Source: Gymnothorax reevesii (taxonomy: Eukaryota > Chordata > Actinopteri > Anguilliformes > Muraenidae). From it: a stretch of DNA of 64,000 nucleotides. Of this stretch, positions 12,982-26,700 are shown one piece after another (positions within the stretch are counted from its first letter, which is position 1; each line of letters opens with the position of its first letter). The stretch is from the NCBI GenBank assembly GCA_029721435.1, contig CM056577.1:117054219-117118218 (forward strand), in the 5' to 3' direction. The position numbers were made by a program, and so were the translations under genes. The notes under the pieces were generated by a model, which saw nothing but the letters and a program-made list of their open reading frames with translations, did no database searches and had not been told where the DNA came from.

Positions 12982-13558
12982 CTGCAAGCATGTGTGGAGG
13001 GGTGAGTACAGTCCAGTCAAACACAGACCACGGTTACATGCAGTTCCACACAGCCGGTCCTATTCACACATGGTCACACCCTTCTGAGTGCGGGTCACAT
13101 GACTGCGCCTGAGCGCTGAGACGCGGCGGCCATCTGTGGGCGCCCCGAGAGGACGAGCACGGCTAACGCAGTAGCGTCACCTGGTCGTGGTCGATCTCGG
13201 TGTCCCCGGTGATGACGATCCTCTTCTCAATGCGGGTCTCGGAGATGCCGCCCCGCACCGTCTGAGGAGGAGCGATATACCGGAGAGAGAGAAAGAAAGT
13301 GTGGGTGAGAGAGGGGGAAAAAGTGAGAGGTAAAGTGAGAGTAGGAGAGAAAGAGAGAGGAGAGAGAGAGATGGAAAGCGAGAGAGAGAGGAGAGAGAGA
13401 TGGAAAGCGAGAAAGAGAGAGAGAGGGAGAACAAGACACAGAAGCATCTTTGATTAAAATTCATTTCTATATTCAAGGAACAAAGGGTACAGTTGAGATC
13501 GACCATAATTTCCTGTGTAGTTCATGATAATAAAATTATGCTGAATTTAATGGAGGAG

Positions 13559-13594
<36 letters not shown>

Positions 13595-16500
13595 GTATCA
13601 TTAACAGAATGGAGAAGGAGGCCCACCTGATGATAACGGATAGATTCTTACAGCACAGAAACACAACAAAAGAGTACACTGTGATTACAGAGCCCCAGAG
13701 GTCTGCAGGACATTGTATTTTTCATTTGCACTACAAACATTCATTTCAGTGACAGCTGATTCTCTTAAGCAACAAAGGACACTGTGACGTGATGCCGATT
13801 GACAGCGCTGGATTAAACAAGAGTCATCAGAAGATGACATATCCCACCGGTTCCACATAATTCGTGATTTGTGGCAGAGTTTTTGAATTCTGCTGTAGTG
13901 TGCTTCAGCTTATACACATATAGGCCCATGCGCTTATTTTTGAGTATTAGTACACCTCAACAATCACTTATAGGCCCACATGCATGTTAAATATTGTTTT
14001 GTACATTTTTCACAGCTGTATATTGTTATCTAAGTCTCTGCGTGTCTGATATAGACTCGTGGTTGTAGAGCTCATAAAAATTGTAAATCTAGAGTGGCTA
14101 TATGCCAGGTAAGTTTGTATGGCTAAAAATCACTTGAACACAACGTGATCACCATGTTTCATGGGAAGTACGCTCCCTTCCACGAGCAGCTCGGCGATCA
14201 GGCCGGCGGGAGACATAAACCCCAGCCCAGGAACCCCTTACGGTGCTGTACAGCACTGCAACCGTGATTCAAATTGTATTTCATTTTGTTCTAACGTCGG
14301 TTGAAATTGTCTGGGATGAGCCAATATGTGAAAAATGGTTTTGAGCAGAAAAAATGAGCTCAGTGTCAGTTATAGGCGCATGTGTCTGTGCTCGAACATA
14401 AGCGCATACTCACTTTCAGGGGGATGTGCTTACATGCCTATCAGTATGCTGACATTTTTAGCCTGCTAGCTTAGTGAATTGACTCATTACTTCTTAAGTT
14501 TAAGTGAGCTGATTAATTTAAAAGGTAATATTAAAAAAAGAAACTTATTAATAATGGACAAGAGTTTAACCTTTCACAATAGCTGTTCTTTCAGTGCCTG
14601 ATTACTAGTATAAAACTTTAATCTTCATCCTACCAAGTGAGGTCCATCTGGACGCCGCACCTGTATAATGGTTTGCCATTTTAAAAATATGTGACATACT
14701 GCCGCACCGTTATATGAATTTGTCGGAATTTATGTCTTAATTAAAACACTAAAGCACCGGAAGTTCAGCTTTTTGCATTGTGACCCCAGAGTAAAACTTA
14801 TCTGTCTTTTACTTTATAATTGAACAGCACAATGAAAGTTAACTTGTGTCAGATGCATAATGGCCAACAGAAAAAACAAGCCAGATACACAGCAGCAGAG
14901 GCCTTAAGGCAGATTCTGAACACAAACAAAGAAAATTATTTTACAATTACTTTTTTGTTCTAAATTCTGTAATAAAAGACAGAAGTTGTGATGCAGAATG
15001 TTTTACAGCTGCATGAGCTGCAAAAATCATGTTTATAATGCCAAAATTTCTTTTGTGGTGCTATAATTTGCTAAGTACATGCTAGTTATTGCAATATTAT
15101 TGCAATGTAATTGCATTTATAATACATCATTGATATTCAGCAGTAATGGATTTTGTTCTTCAATAAAGTTATGTGTGTTTGCTGCATTGAATTTGTTCTT
15201 ACTGCATTGATTTCAAGGTGTTCCCTTCTGGGGTCCATGCAGACCCCGCCTAGTAGTTTGTGTGTGTAAAATTGGCGGGCAGGATAAAGGATGAAAATGT
15301 GGTACGACACGAACAGGCCCTTTATGAAACAGGACCCCATACCGATAGTTCAAAGATGCAGACTGTGCACTTAAACCTGCACCTAAAAAACCCAGAAACA
15401 AGACAGGCCAAGACCCCAGACGCCAATGCAGATATCAGGCCTGATGCAAGACTCAGAAACAGCTGTTCATGCAAAGTAAGGAAAGCCACATGTTTACTGA
15501 AGCTGATAGAGGGGAGGGAGGCCACCTCTTCTCCTGGCTAATGAATATTTATTAATGTTTGTTTTGGGGCGAATCCTTGGCCTGACTTTTTTGAGGCCAA
15601 AGGTGTAGAGGAGAGGTAAGATAAGGACTAACCTATCCAAAAGGTGACACATTTATGCAGAATTTGCCCCATTTCGTTGAAAGCAGGGCAAAGAATTAAG
15701 ATACCAAAAGATTCAAACATGAATTTGTTAGGAGATAATACAGCTCATCCTGTTTATACCGCCTCAAGGATGGAAACTTCAGCTTCTACCAACTGAGGTA
15801 ATATTTATAGGCAAATAAATCCAGCTTGAAGTAATCTCAACACCCACATCGCTCGCCTTTTCACAAAACCAAATTGCACCATGTTCGGCACTGCTTGAAA
15901 CTGTGTTTAGAAAGTTCCAGCTCCAATGCTTTGACAGCCATTATCTAGATCAGCATTAAGACAGACACTTGATGATTTCAATGAAATGCAATAGACACGT
16001 CCCTGGCTAAATCTCAATCATTTTCCTTTATTGACGTCTTTTCCAATTATCGTTGGCAAGTGAAGACACAGTTTCTCACCGTAAGCGATCTAACAGCGAT
16101 GAAATCATGGGCTAATTTCAGTGCAGAAAAATTATTTACTAATTATCGGCCAATGCTTTGCGTGATTGAACTGGTCCGTGTTCCAATGAAACGCCGACTT
16201 TCATTCTCAGTATTTCGTGGGTTGATTTAAAAAAATAAAAAAGTGGCAGTTAAATAGGTTATAAAAAGCGTGCGGCTCAAGCCATTTGCGTGAGAGTCGA
16301 CAGGAAGGCAATGCAATTTTGAATAACGTAGATTTAAATACAGCAAATACGTGTCCAGATGAATGATTGTCAACTTACCTAATCGGGGAGAACAAGCAGC
16401 ACCTGTTAAGTGCTGAGCGCTCTCTGGGTGAATCTTCTGTTAATCATGAAGATGACTGAGAACAGGTCAGGATTTATAATTGTTTTAAATGACTGTTCTA

Positions 16501-19500
16501 TTTCATCCCTGCTGACCGCCAGAGGGCGGTGCTTAAAGCACTGAATATTCCCCTTCGCGCATGCGTAGTGCGAGTATGTATACCAACAATGTCACCTGTG
16601 ACCTGCAGGTGACCCAAAGAAGATTATATCTTCCGGTGTCACCTGAGGATCGTTTCTTATTTTCTTCTCGCGCGTAGTTTGCTTGCTTGGAAAGCAATGA
16701 GTCTATTGCTTTACTACTAAATTCCGTTGCTAGTAGTTCCGCGACCATTGTCGGTCGGAGCAGCGATTGTTCGCCCTCCAGGAACTGCGACGGCGATCTT
16801 TCTCTGGTTGAGAGAGACTTTACGTTACTTTGCTGCGTTTGTTAATTACTTATCGGTGACGGTTGCGTTCGCGCATCCTTATCCCGACGTTTTAATTTAG
16901 TCTGTCGAGCTGACTTCGTTAGCTGGCTGGCGGGTTGCGTCAGCGTTTCCCGGTGTCCAGCGTGGATAATTATTAGCAGTAACGCTTGCATGGCTACACC
17001 TGCAGGTGAGTTGCGTTAACCTCTGTTGGTACAGGCTGCGTGGGCGCTGCCTCCCCCCAGCATATGGTTTGTTTATATGTTTGTGCTGCGCCCCGACGCT
17101 TAATTTAGTCGGTCGAGCTGACTTTGTTTGCTGGCTGGCGGGTTGCGTGAGCGTTTCCCGGTGTCCAGCGGATAATTATTAGCGGTAGCGCTTGCATAGC
17201 TACACCTTCAAGTGAGTTGCATTAACCTCTGCTGGTCCAGGCTGCGTAGGCGCTGCCTCCCCCCAGCATATGGTCTGTTTTTGTGTTTGTGCTGTGTCCC
17301 GACGTTTAATTTAGTCGGTCGAGCTGACTTCGTTTGCTGGCTGGCGGGTTGCGTCAGCGTTTCCCGGTGTCCAGCGGATAATTATTAGCGGTAGCGCTTG
17401 CATAGCTACACCTGCTGGTGAGTTTGCATTAGCCTCTGTTGGGACAGGCTGCGTGCGCGCTGCTTCCCCCCAGCATATGGTTTGTTTATATGTTTGTGCT
17501 GCGCCCCGACGTTTAATTTAGTCGGTCGAGCTGACTTTGTTTGCTGGCTGGCGGGTTGCGTGAGCGTTTCCCGGTGTCCAGCGTGAATAATTATTAGCAG
17601 TAACGCTTGCATGGCTACACCTTCAGGTGAGTTTGCATTAGCCTCTGCTGGTTCAGGCTGCGTGGGCGCTGCCTCCCCCCAGCATATGGTCTGTTTTTGT
17701 GTTTGTGCTGTGTGCCGACGTTTAATTTAGTCGGTCAAGCTGACTTTGTTTGCTGGCTGGCGGGTTGCGTGAGCGTTTCCCGGTGTCCAGCGTGAATAAT
17801 TATTATCAGTAACGCTTGCATAGCTACACCTGTGCATAGCTACACCTGCTGGTGAGTTTGCATTAACCTCTGTTGGTAGAGGCTGCGTGCACGCTGCCTC
17901 CTCCCAGCATATGGTTTGTGTTTTGCTTTGTGCTGTCCCGATTTGGATTTGTTACTGAGCCCCTGCTGGTATAGGCAGCGTACGCGCTCCCTCCCTCCAG
18001 CTTACGGCGTCCATACTCGGTTTGTCCATAGCGTTCGCGCTCAGGTTATCCGAGGAGTATTCATTAAATACCAGCTGGGTTCCTTACTCGGTATAGGCAG
18101 CGTACGCGCTCCCTCCCTCCGGCTTACGGTGTCCATACTCGGTTTGTCCTTAGCGTTCGCGCTCAGGTTATCCGAGAAATATTCATTAAATACCAGCTGG
18201 GTTCCTTACTCGGTATAGGCAGCGTACGCGCTCCCTCCCTCCGGCTTACGGTGTCCATACTCGGTTTGTCCTTAGCGTTCGCGCTCAGGTTATCCGAGAA
18301 ATATTCATTAAATACCAGCGGGGTTCCTTACTCGGTATAGGCAGCGTACGCGCTCCCTCCCTCCGGCTTACGGTGTCCATACTCGGTTTGTCCTTAGCGT
18401 TCGCGCTCAGGTTATCCGAGAAATATTCATTAAATACCAGCTGGGTTCCTTACTCGGTATAGGCAGCGTACGCGCTCCCTCCCTCCAGTGCAAGCCCCTG
18501 TAGCATACTAGCGGGAGCGTCTGGGCTTATTTGGACAGGTGAGTGTCGTGTAAGCCTCCAGCGCCACCACAATGGATGACTCCCATTTCTGTACGTCATG
18601 TGAGGCTCCTCTACAGCCAGAGGACGGCCATGACCTATGCCCCGCATGCCTCGGTCCTGAGCACCTGCGGGAGGCGCCGTCAGACAACCCCTGCATGAAC
18701 TGCAGTTACTTGCCTTGGGCGGTGAGGGCTGCCAGTCGGGCGCAGGTGGAACATCAAGGGGATGAAAGTGACCTCCCCCCATCAGGCCAGTCTCCCCCGG
18801 CCTGTTAGAGACGCTCTAAGCGGCGGGCTGCGGCTACAGCAGTCGCACCCTCCAGGAAGAGGGCGAAATCTGCTCAAAAAGAGACAAGAAAGCAGGCTCT
18901 CATCTAAAGTCGATCAGCTGTCTGCTGAGCTGGCCCAGGTCAGGTCCATGCTCAGAGACTGCCAGCCTGATGCCCCATTGCAAGGTGATTTGACACCCTC
19001 TCCTCCAATGCCAGTGCTGGTACCTGAGGAGGATACATTTTCCCTGGCAGCTTCGGCTACCTACTTCCATGGTTATGGGAGAGATTCGTAAAATGGGGGT
19101 TCCCAGGCATCTGAGCGGGGCGCCCACTCCTCGGCTCCGAGTTCAGTGGCTGAGTTGGGGGATGGCTCCATGCGGGCAATCATGCGCATGGCTTTAGATT
19201 GACTGCACATGCATGTACCACAGCAGGCAGAAGCTGCACCTGCTAGTGCCCTCTTCAGGCGCAGGCCAGCCCCCACTACCTTCGTTATTCCCCACTCTAA
19301 GGACTATCTGAAGGAGTTGCAGGCCTGTTGGAGACCTTCTCACAAGGCCTTGTGATGCTGGAGCACGTGCTTGCCGCATGGGGAGCTCTTTGTCGAATCT
19401 CACGTTGGCGCTCTCAGCTTCACTGCAGGAGGGCAACGTGGCTGCTGATTCTGTCACTTTTTGTGATGCCTCACTGGAGGCATTCGGCCTTCTGTCCAGG

Positions 19501-22500
19501 GAACTTGGACGGATGATGTCCATCCTGGTTCAGGCTCGTCGCCAGGTTTGGCTATCTCAGTCAAACTTGACAGAGGCATCCAGGAGACTCCTTCGCAGTC
19601 TCCCCATGGAACCGGGAGAGATATTTGGTCCTGCAGCCCAGGAAGCACTGGAAAGGACCATCCGGGCTGTGCAAACCAGGCAGCGGCTTGCGGGCCTTAG
19701 GCGGATGCCTCTTCTTGATAGGCCTCCTGCCAGCAGAACGAGGGGTTCCTCGGCTGCTTCTCACACCCGCTTACCACGGCCGACCCACTCCACTGGCCGT
19801 CGTGTTGCCCAGCGTCCCATGCGGAGACCAGCTTAGGACTTTCGAGGCCCTGCCCGCCTGTCCACCCCCCCCCCCCCCTTTAGGGCCCTAGGGGCCGGGG
19901 GGCCAGACATTGAGGCCGTGGGGCCGGCGGTCAGATATTTTTCACATCAGCTCCAACAGTGGGCTGCTCATACTTCAGACCCGTGGGTGGTTGCCACCTT
20001 GACCCACGGGTACAAGCTTCAATTCCGCCGCCGGCCCCTCACTTCTGGCCGGGTCAAAATGGCCTCTATCAGCGACCCGGCAAAGGCTCGCGTGTTGGGC
20101 CAGGAGTTATCCACCCTCCTGGCCAAAGGCGCCATCGAGCCCGTGGACCCTCTGTCGCGTCCCCGGGGGTACTATTCAACATACTTCCTAGTGACGAAAC
20201 AGACTGGCGGATTTCGCCCAATCTTGGACCTCAGAGGGCTGAACATATTTATGAAGGTCATCCCTTTCCACATGTTGACCACTGCAGATGTCCTGCAAAC
20301 TGTGGCACAGGGAGAATGGTTTACGTCCATTGACCTCAAGGACGCTTACTTCCGTGTCCCCATCACTCAAAAACATCAGCGGTTTCTCCGCTTTGCCTAC
20401 CGAGACCGCCACTGGCAGTTCAGGTTGCTACCCTTTGGGCTCTCCCTCTCTCCAAGGGTCTTCACGAGGTGTGTTGCCGCAGCCCTTGCGTCTCTACAGT
20501 CTCAAGGCTTGAAAATTCTCCCATACCTGGATGACTGGCTGGTCTGTCCACCATCCCGTGCTCAGGTGTCCAGTGATACAGCATGTCTCCTGTCCCACGT
20601 GGCCTGCCTCGGACTCGAGGTGAATATGGGAAAGAGTTGCCTGGTGCCATCTCAGGCTACAACTTTCATTGGGATTGCATTGGACAGTGTAGCCATGATA
20701 GCCAGACCGCCCCCCGCTGTGTGGGCGACATCCTTCACCTTCTTGCCCTGTTCCAAGAGGGCCGTTGGCTGACCTTCCTTGCATTTCCTCGCCTCGTGGG
20801 CGAACTAATGTCCATTTCAGCTGTGGTTCCGCTGAGCTTGCTGGCACTACGCCCCCTGCTGAGGTGGCTGAACAGCTTCCACTTGGATGCCAAGCGACAC
20901 TGGCACAGGAAGCTCAGGGTGTCACAAAGGTGTCTCCTTGCCTTGGCTCACCCGGCACTCAGGCACTTTCTGCCACACCTGAGGGGCAAGCATGTCCTCG
21001 TAAGGTCAGACACATCAACCGTATATCATATAAATCATCAGGGCAGGACCAAGTCTGCGCGGTCGCTGCGACTGACAGAAGAGCTCCTCATGTGGGCGGC
21101 CCCCCCGTCTGATCAGCCTTCGGGCAATGTATCTATCGGGAGAGCGGAGCAACCTGACAGACTCCCTCTCCCGTCAAAAGCTCCGTCAGGAGTGTGGCGC
21201 CTCCACCCGGAAATGGTCAGCACTATTTGGAGCCTCTTCGGCAGAGTGGACGTGGACCTCTTCGCTTCAGAAGTCTCTACCCACTGTCCTCTGTGGTTCT
21301 CCTTAGCCGAGACAACCAGTCCCTCGGGCCAGGACGCATTGGCCCACCCTTGGCCGGACGGCCTCCTGTATGCCTTTCCCCCGCTTCCTCTGATTCGGTT
21401 GGTACTTCAGAGGATCCTTCAGGGGGGTCGCAGTGTCCTCCTTGTGGCTCCCTTCTGGCCAGGGAGGAGCTGGTTCCCACTGCTGCACGGACTCTGTCGC
21501 GGTGTACCGTAGCGCCTTCCCGACAGGAGGGATCTCCTGTCCCAGCTGGCGGGGCGGATCTGGCACCCCAATCCACGATGCCTCCAACTGTCTGTTTTGC
21601 TGCTGGAGGGCCCGAGTTGCTGTTTAGCTCCTGTGCGGACCCTGTCGAATACACCATATTGAATGCTAGAGCGCCGTCCACTCGTCTTCAATATGAGAAT
21701 AGATGGAAACTGTTTTCCGACTGGTGTACAAGTCGGGATGAGGACCCTGTGCGCTGCTCTGTGCCAACTATTTTTGACCTCTTCAGTCTCTTCTGGATGA
21801 AGGTCGGTCTCATTCGACGTTGAAAGTGTACGTAGCGGTAATATCTTGTGGTCATGTGAGGATTGACAATGGCACTGTGGGGAGCCATAGTTTAGTGTTC
21901 CTCTTCTTGAAGGGGGCTCAAAGATTACGTCCTCTGAGTGCCCCAAGAGCTCCAGCATGGGATCTCCCCTGGTACTGGATGCACTAAGCCGGCCCCCATT
22001 TGAACCCTTGACACAAGCGGAGCTGAAGTGGTGTCTTGTAAGACTGCGTTCCTTCTGGCCATTTGCTCTGCAAAGCGTGTCAGCGAGCTGCATGCCCTGT
22101 CTGTCAGTGACTCGTGTTTGAGGTGGAACTCTGATGGCTCAGGGGTCACTCTGTGGCCGAACACAGCGTTTCTCCCTAAAGTGTTGGCTCACGCTCACCG
22201 CAACCAGCCTATTCGGCTGGCTCGGTTTGACCCTTCTCCAAGGGAGACTGGGGATGAGCCTGAACTGTTATGTCCAGTGCGGGCTCTGAAGGCCTACACT
22301 GCAGCTACTGTATGCATTCGAAGGTCTGAACAACTTTTTCTCTGCTACGGTGGCCCTAACAGGAGTTGCGCCATCTCCAAGCAGCGTGTGTCCCACTGGA
22401 TTATTAATGTCATCACCCATGCCTATCGGACGAGTAACCGTCCCCTTCCACCTGGCGTGAGGTGCCACTCTACCAGGAGTGTTGCTACTTCATGGGCTGC

Positions 22501-23763
22501 CCTGAGGGGAGTGTCCTTGGAGGACATTTGTGCCGCAGCTTCATGGTTGTCACCGGACACGTTCTCCAGGTTCTACAGGGTGAACGTCGCCACACCCCAC
22601 CCCTTAGCCGTGGTTCTGCGGCCGGGGTCTTCTGACTTTTTGCACACTGAAGGTCCGTGATTCGGATTCTTCGTGACCTTGTTGGTATAAGTCATTCAGT
22701 GCTTTAAGCACCGCCCTCTGGCGGTCAGCAGGGATGAAATAGAACGAAAGTTACGAATGTAACTACGGTTCTATGAATCCCGAATGACCGCCAGAGCTCT
22801 CTGTCACTCAGAATCCTCGTGTGCTCGCGAGAAGATTCTGTAAGAAACGATCCTCAGGTGACACCGGAAGATATAATCTTCTTTGGGTCACCTGCAGGTC
22901 ACAGGTGACATTGTTGGTATACATACTCGCACTACGCATGCGCGAAGGGGAATATTCAGTGCTTTAAGCACCGCCCTCTGGCGGTCATTCGGGATTCATA
23001 GAACCGTAGTTACATTCGTAACTTTCGTTTTGTGCAACCCAATTCTCTGTTCCGCCACTGTACTGAATTTAACCTGCAATTTAATTGCTGTTAGATTGCA
23101 TGTGGTGAGAAACCGTGTCTTCAGTGGCCAATTACAATAATTGGAAAAGACGTTAATGAAGGAAAATGATTGAGATCTAGCCAGGACTAAAAGGGACGTG
23201 CCTTCGCCCCCGCCTGTAGCTCCGCCACTGGCAACAGACAGGGAGTTTAAACCAGAAACAAAATGGAAATGATGAAGTTATTCTGCATTTCATCAGAAGG
23301 CATTAAACCAGAAGAGAGTGCCCCAGGACAACATTAGATTGCATTAGATCAGATTGCATATGGAGATCAGAACCTCAGCACGACTGTAACCACAAGACAT
23401 TCCTTTTATGGATGTTGGTGAAAAGGAGACAGAAATAGACGCAGTCCGGGGTCGGTACAAAAAAATTGCAGGGCACTTTGAAATGGCTCGAAGCCCATTC
23501 GCCAGGTCAGAATGTGACATCCCTTCCTCTCAAAGATAATAGTTAAGACTAAACCTCCCACAATAGCCTAAGCGGTGAGTGCAGACCTTGGTGATCTGGG
23601 TGGTGGTGGTGGTGCTGATGGTCTCCGAGGTTATGGTCTGCGCACTCAGTAGCACCCCAGAGTCTCGGTCCGTCATGTTCTCCAGCGGCTGCGGAGGAGA
23701 CAGAGTGAGGTGTACAGACTGCTCTAACACAGGCAGAGCCACCACAAAAGCACACACACACAC

Positions 23764-23799
<36 letters not shown>

Positions 23800-26700
23800 A
23801 CAGAAGCAGCTTTCAGATCATCGAGAGCACACAGAGAACCAGAATACACAACATACACAAAGAGAATGACACAGCATATGCCACAACCAGGTCTTCCCTA
23901 CATACACATATGCACCGTGTCTGTACAGATATATAAAGAGCTACACTGTCTGTGTATTACATTGTTTTGTTTTACTGTGTATGTCTTTGCCATGTTTTAT
24001 GCATTTTTAGGTGTTTTGTGCTGTGTTATTTTATACATGTGTGTCAGTCCCCAGTAAGAATGAGGATGCTAATAAACTTAACTGAACTATTCTAAACACA
24101 GAAAAATACCAATAATTACTGACACATTCCTGAAGATATTCTGGCAGAAAATATACAAAAAACCCCCCGCTGAAACTAAACAAAAAGAAACACACACACA
24201 CACACACACACACGCCTGCGTGTGCGCACGCACAGACAAATACTAATGCATAACATACACAAGGACGCAAGGACATTCAAAATACACACAAAACTGCCGA
24301 CAAACAACAAACTCACAGAAACACTGACACACGACTCATAGAGTGAGAGACCGATCATACTGACAAAAACATACACAAAGTACACAGGGAGACACCACAC
24401 AACATACACCAATACACAGAGACGCACAACCGAGAAACACCAATACAGTCCGCGCTCAGCAGATCAGGACGCACCTGCGCAGCCTCGTACGTGATGGTCT
24501 TGGTCTCCGTGTGCACGATGGGCACCTCCCGCGTCGGGGTGGAGATGTCCCCGCGAACGGCGTTGGTGACGTCAGAGATGGTGATCGTCTGCGTTTTCAC
24601 CAGCGGGGGCTGTGTAGTGAAAAGCAAAGACGGACACACACAGACACACAGACAGGTGTACACAGACACACACGCATACACACGCAACATTAATATTTTT
24701 CTCTCCTGCAGCCATGTGACTCCCGACCAAGCCCCCGTACATGCCTAAAGAAATGAATTCTACAGACGGTTAATTTAACCGCCACTTTCACAGTGTTCAC
24801 CTCCTACCATAATTCAAATACAGTTCATGCTAATCACAGGCATCATTAAATGACTGCATTGGCAGTGCAACCCTTCATCATCAACACTGAAACTCCCCTG
24901 AGTATGCTTAATCTCCATCAAAATAACAGGCTGCATGCGTTTTGTACACTAGTACACTTAGCTGAGACACTCTCAAACAGCTACGGCATTGAAAGCAAGG
25001 ACACTTGCATCTCATGTTTTAATCATCAACTGATGTTTATTTTTCAAAAGAGGTGCTACAGAGGGAAAAAAAAAATCCATCCATCATCTTATTGAAATGA
25101 ATGCGGTTGCAGCACATCCCAGCAAGACTTGGTCGAGATACGGGAACACACCCTGTCGCCGAACCATCACAGCAGAGCACACACACCTTTCACTCACACA
25201 CTCATTTTACATCTACTGGGATATGATTTCCAGGCAATGTAGAGTCCCAACTTAGCCTAATCGTCATGGCTTTGGACAATAGCTGACCTGGAACTCTTAG
25301 ACAACCCTGAGCCGTCTTTCAGTTTCGTGACATGGCTACCCACTGTATTACAATGCTGCCCTCAGAGCAAATTAATGATTAAATACCATCAATGATACAG
25401 ATATATAATGGGCACGAGAGTCTGTGATTCTGCACAAATCCCGTCTAGGTAAGCAGTACCGCAAATTTCTGAAAGCCAAAACCTGGTCTGCAATATAAAC
25501 ATCATGTTCTTCCCTGGCACGACTCGCCCGCCGACGTAATTGCACACAAGAATGCAATCAAGTGAATCCACACACTCGGTTAATGTGTTTTTCCACTCTC
25601 TTGGGACCAGATTTACACATTCCGACTGTATTGTAAAAATCACGGCAATTCAAACAGACTTTGAGCAGAACAAACAGTTCATTTCAAACGCCAGAATCTA
25701 AACGGTGACTGCACTCAGACACATCCTGAATCTTTTAATTTCATTTTTTTGTTTTATCAGTCAGCAGTAAACATTGTCATTACTGAACAAGACATGCAAA
25801 CCGGCACGATGAGAAATAGGAGAATTTGAAAACTATTTTTCGACCTGAACAATAAATCAACTTTCCATCGCCTTCCACTCAAACTGTTATCAGGCGATTT
25901 TGACCGTAAGGACGTAATTTAAGTTGTGTAATTTCTCGCGATAATATTGTTTTGCTCCCCATTCCTGCATATGAATACAGGTCACTCAGATCATATAGCA
26001 CAAAGAGAAATGCACTCCATGAACGAACACAAAATGAGAACTTTTCACTATGCTAGCGGCAGAATAAAAGACAGCAGGTGATACATCACTCAATAGTAAA
26101 ATAACAAAGCTCTTGGCTGGCAGCCCTTTCAATTTACAGCAAATATAACAATTAAAAGCATCACAGATTCCCATCCATTCTTCTCAAAAGACAGCAGTGA
26201 GAGTTCTTTTGTGAAACACATCAGTGGTTCCCCCACAGCTGCAGCTAGCTAAATGCTAATACACCCTGAACTGCTCTTCACAAGAAAAAGAAAGCAATCT
26301 TTTTGTTCTGCTTTAGAGTCTGAGGAGATGAGTTACCTCAGCAGGCATGCACGCACATGAGCTAATGGTTTCAAAATGTGAGGGTGTCCGAGATCTTGCG
26401 TCGCGTAAGAGTGCGTGAGAACACAAGTGTGTAAGTCGGACTGTGTGTGGTGTATGCGCCTGTACCTTGGAGTGCATGTGGGCCACACTGTGTGAGGGAG
26501 GAAGGGAGGTGAATTGAGTTTTCGGAGGGGACAGGGTTACATGGGAACAGGGCGTAAACAGCACATGCTGAGAATGAAATGAAGGCAGAGAGGACAGTGG
26601 ATGTGCCGTTCTGAAACAGCGAGTCTGCGCAGTCCAGGGGTGAATCCCTCCTCTGAGGGGTAGAGAGGGGTTTCTAAATCCCCCTGCCGCTCATATAAAC

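Larger units (their letters stand above)
16495..23029 (+). mobile_element. DIRS-type tyrosine-recombinase retrotransposon, full length, degenerate
   Basis: About 6.5 kb. Both ends carry GTT (16495-16497 and 23027-23029), the junction trinucleotide of DIRS elements. Inverted terminal repeats of about 147 bp lie at 16513-16659 and 22841-22987. An internal complementary region at 22693-22796 is the complement of both outer ends joined at AAC. Between them lie a tandem-repeat leader, a gag-like region, reverse transcriptase, RNase H, methyltransferase-like and tyrosine recombinase regions. Several frameshifts show this copy is not intact. It lies in the epb41 intron before exon 16, antisense to the gene. 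Confidence 0.92.

Noticed and set aside
16884..18490. CRISPR-like array
   Set aside because: Units are contiguous tandem repeats of 122 and ~207 bases without unique spacers, within a eukaryotic retrotransposon.
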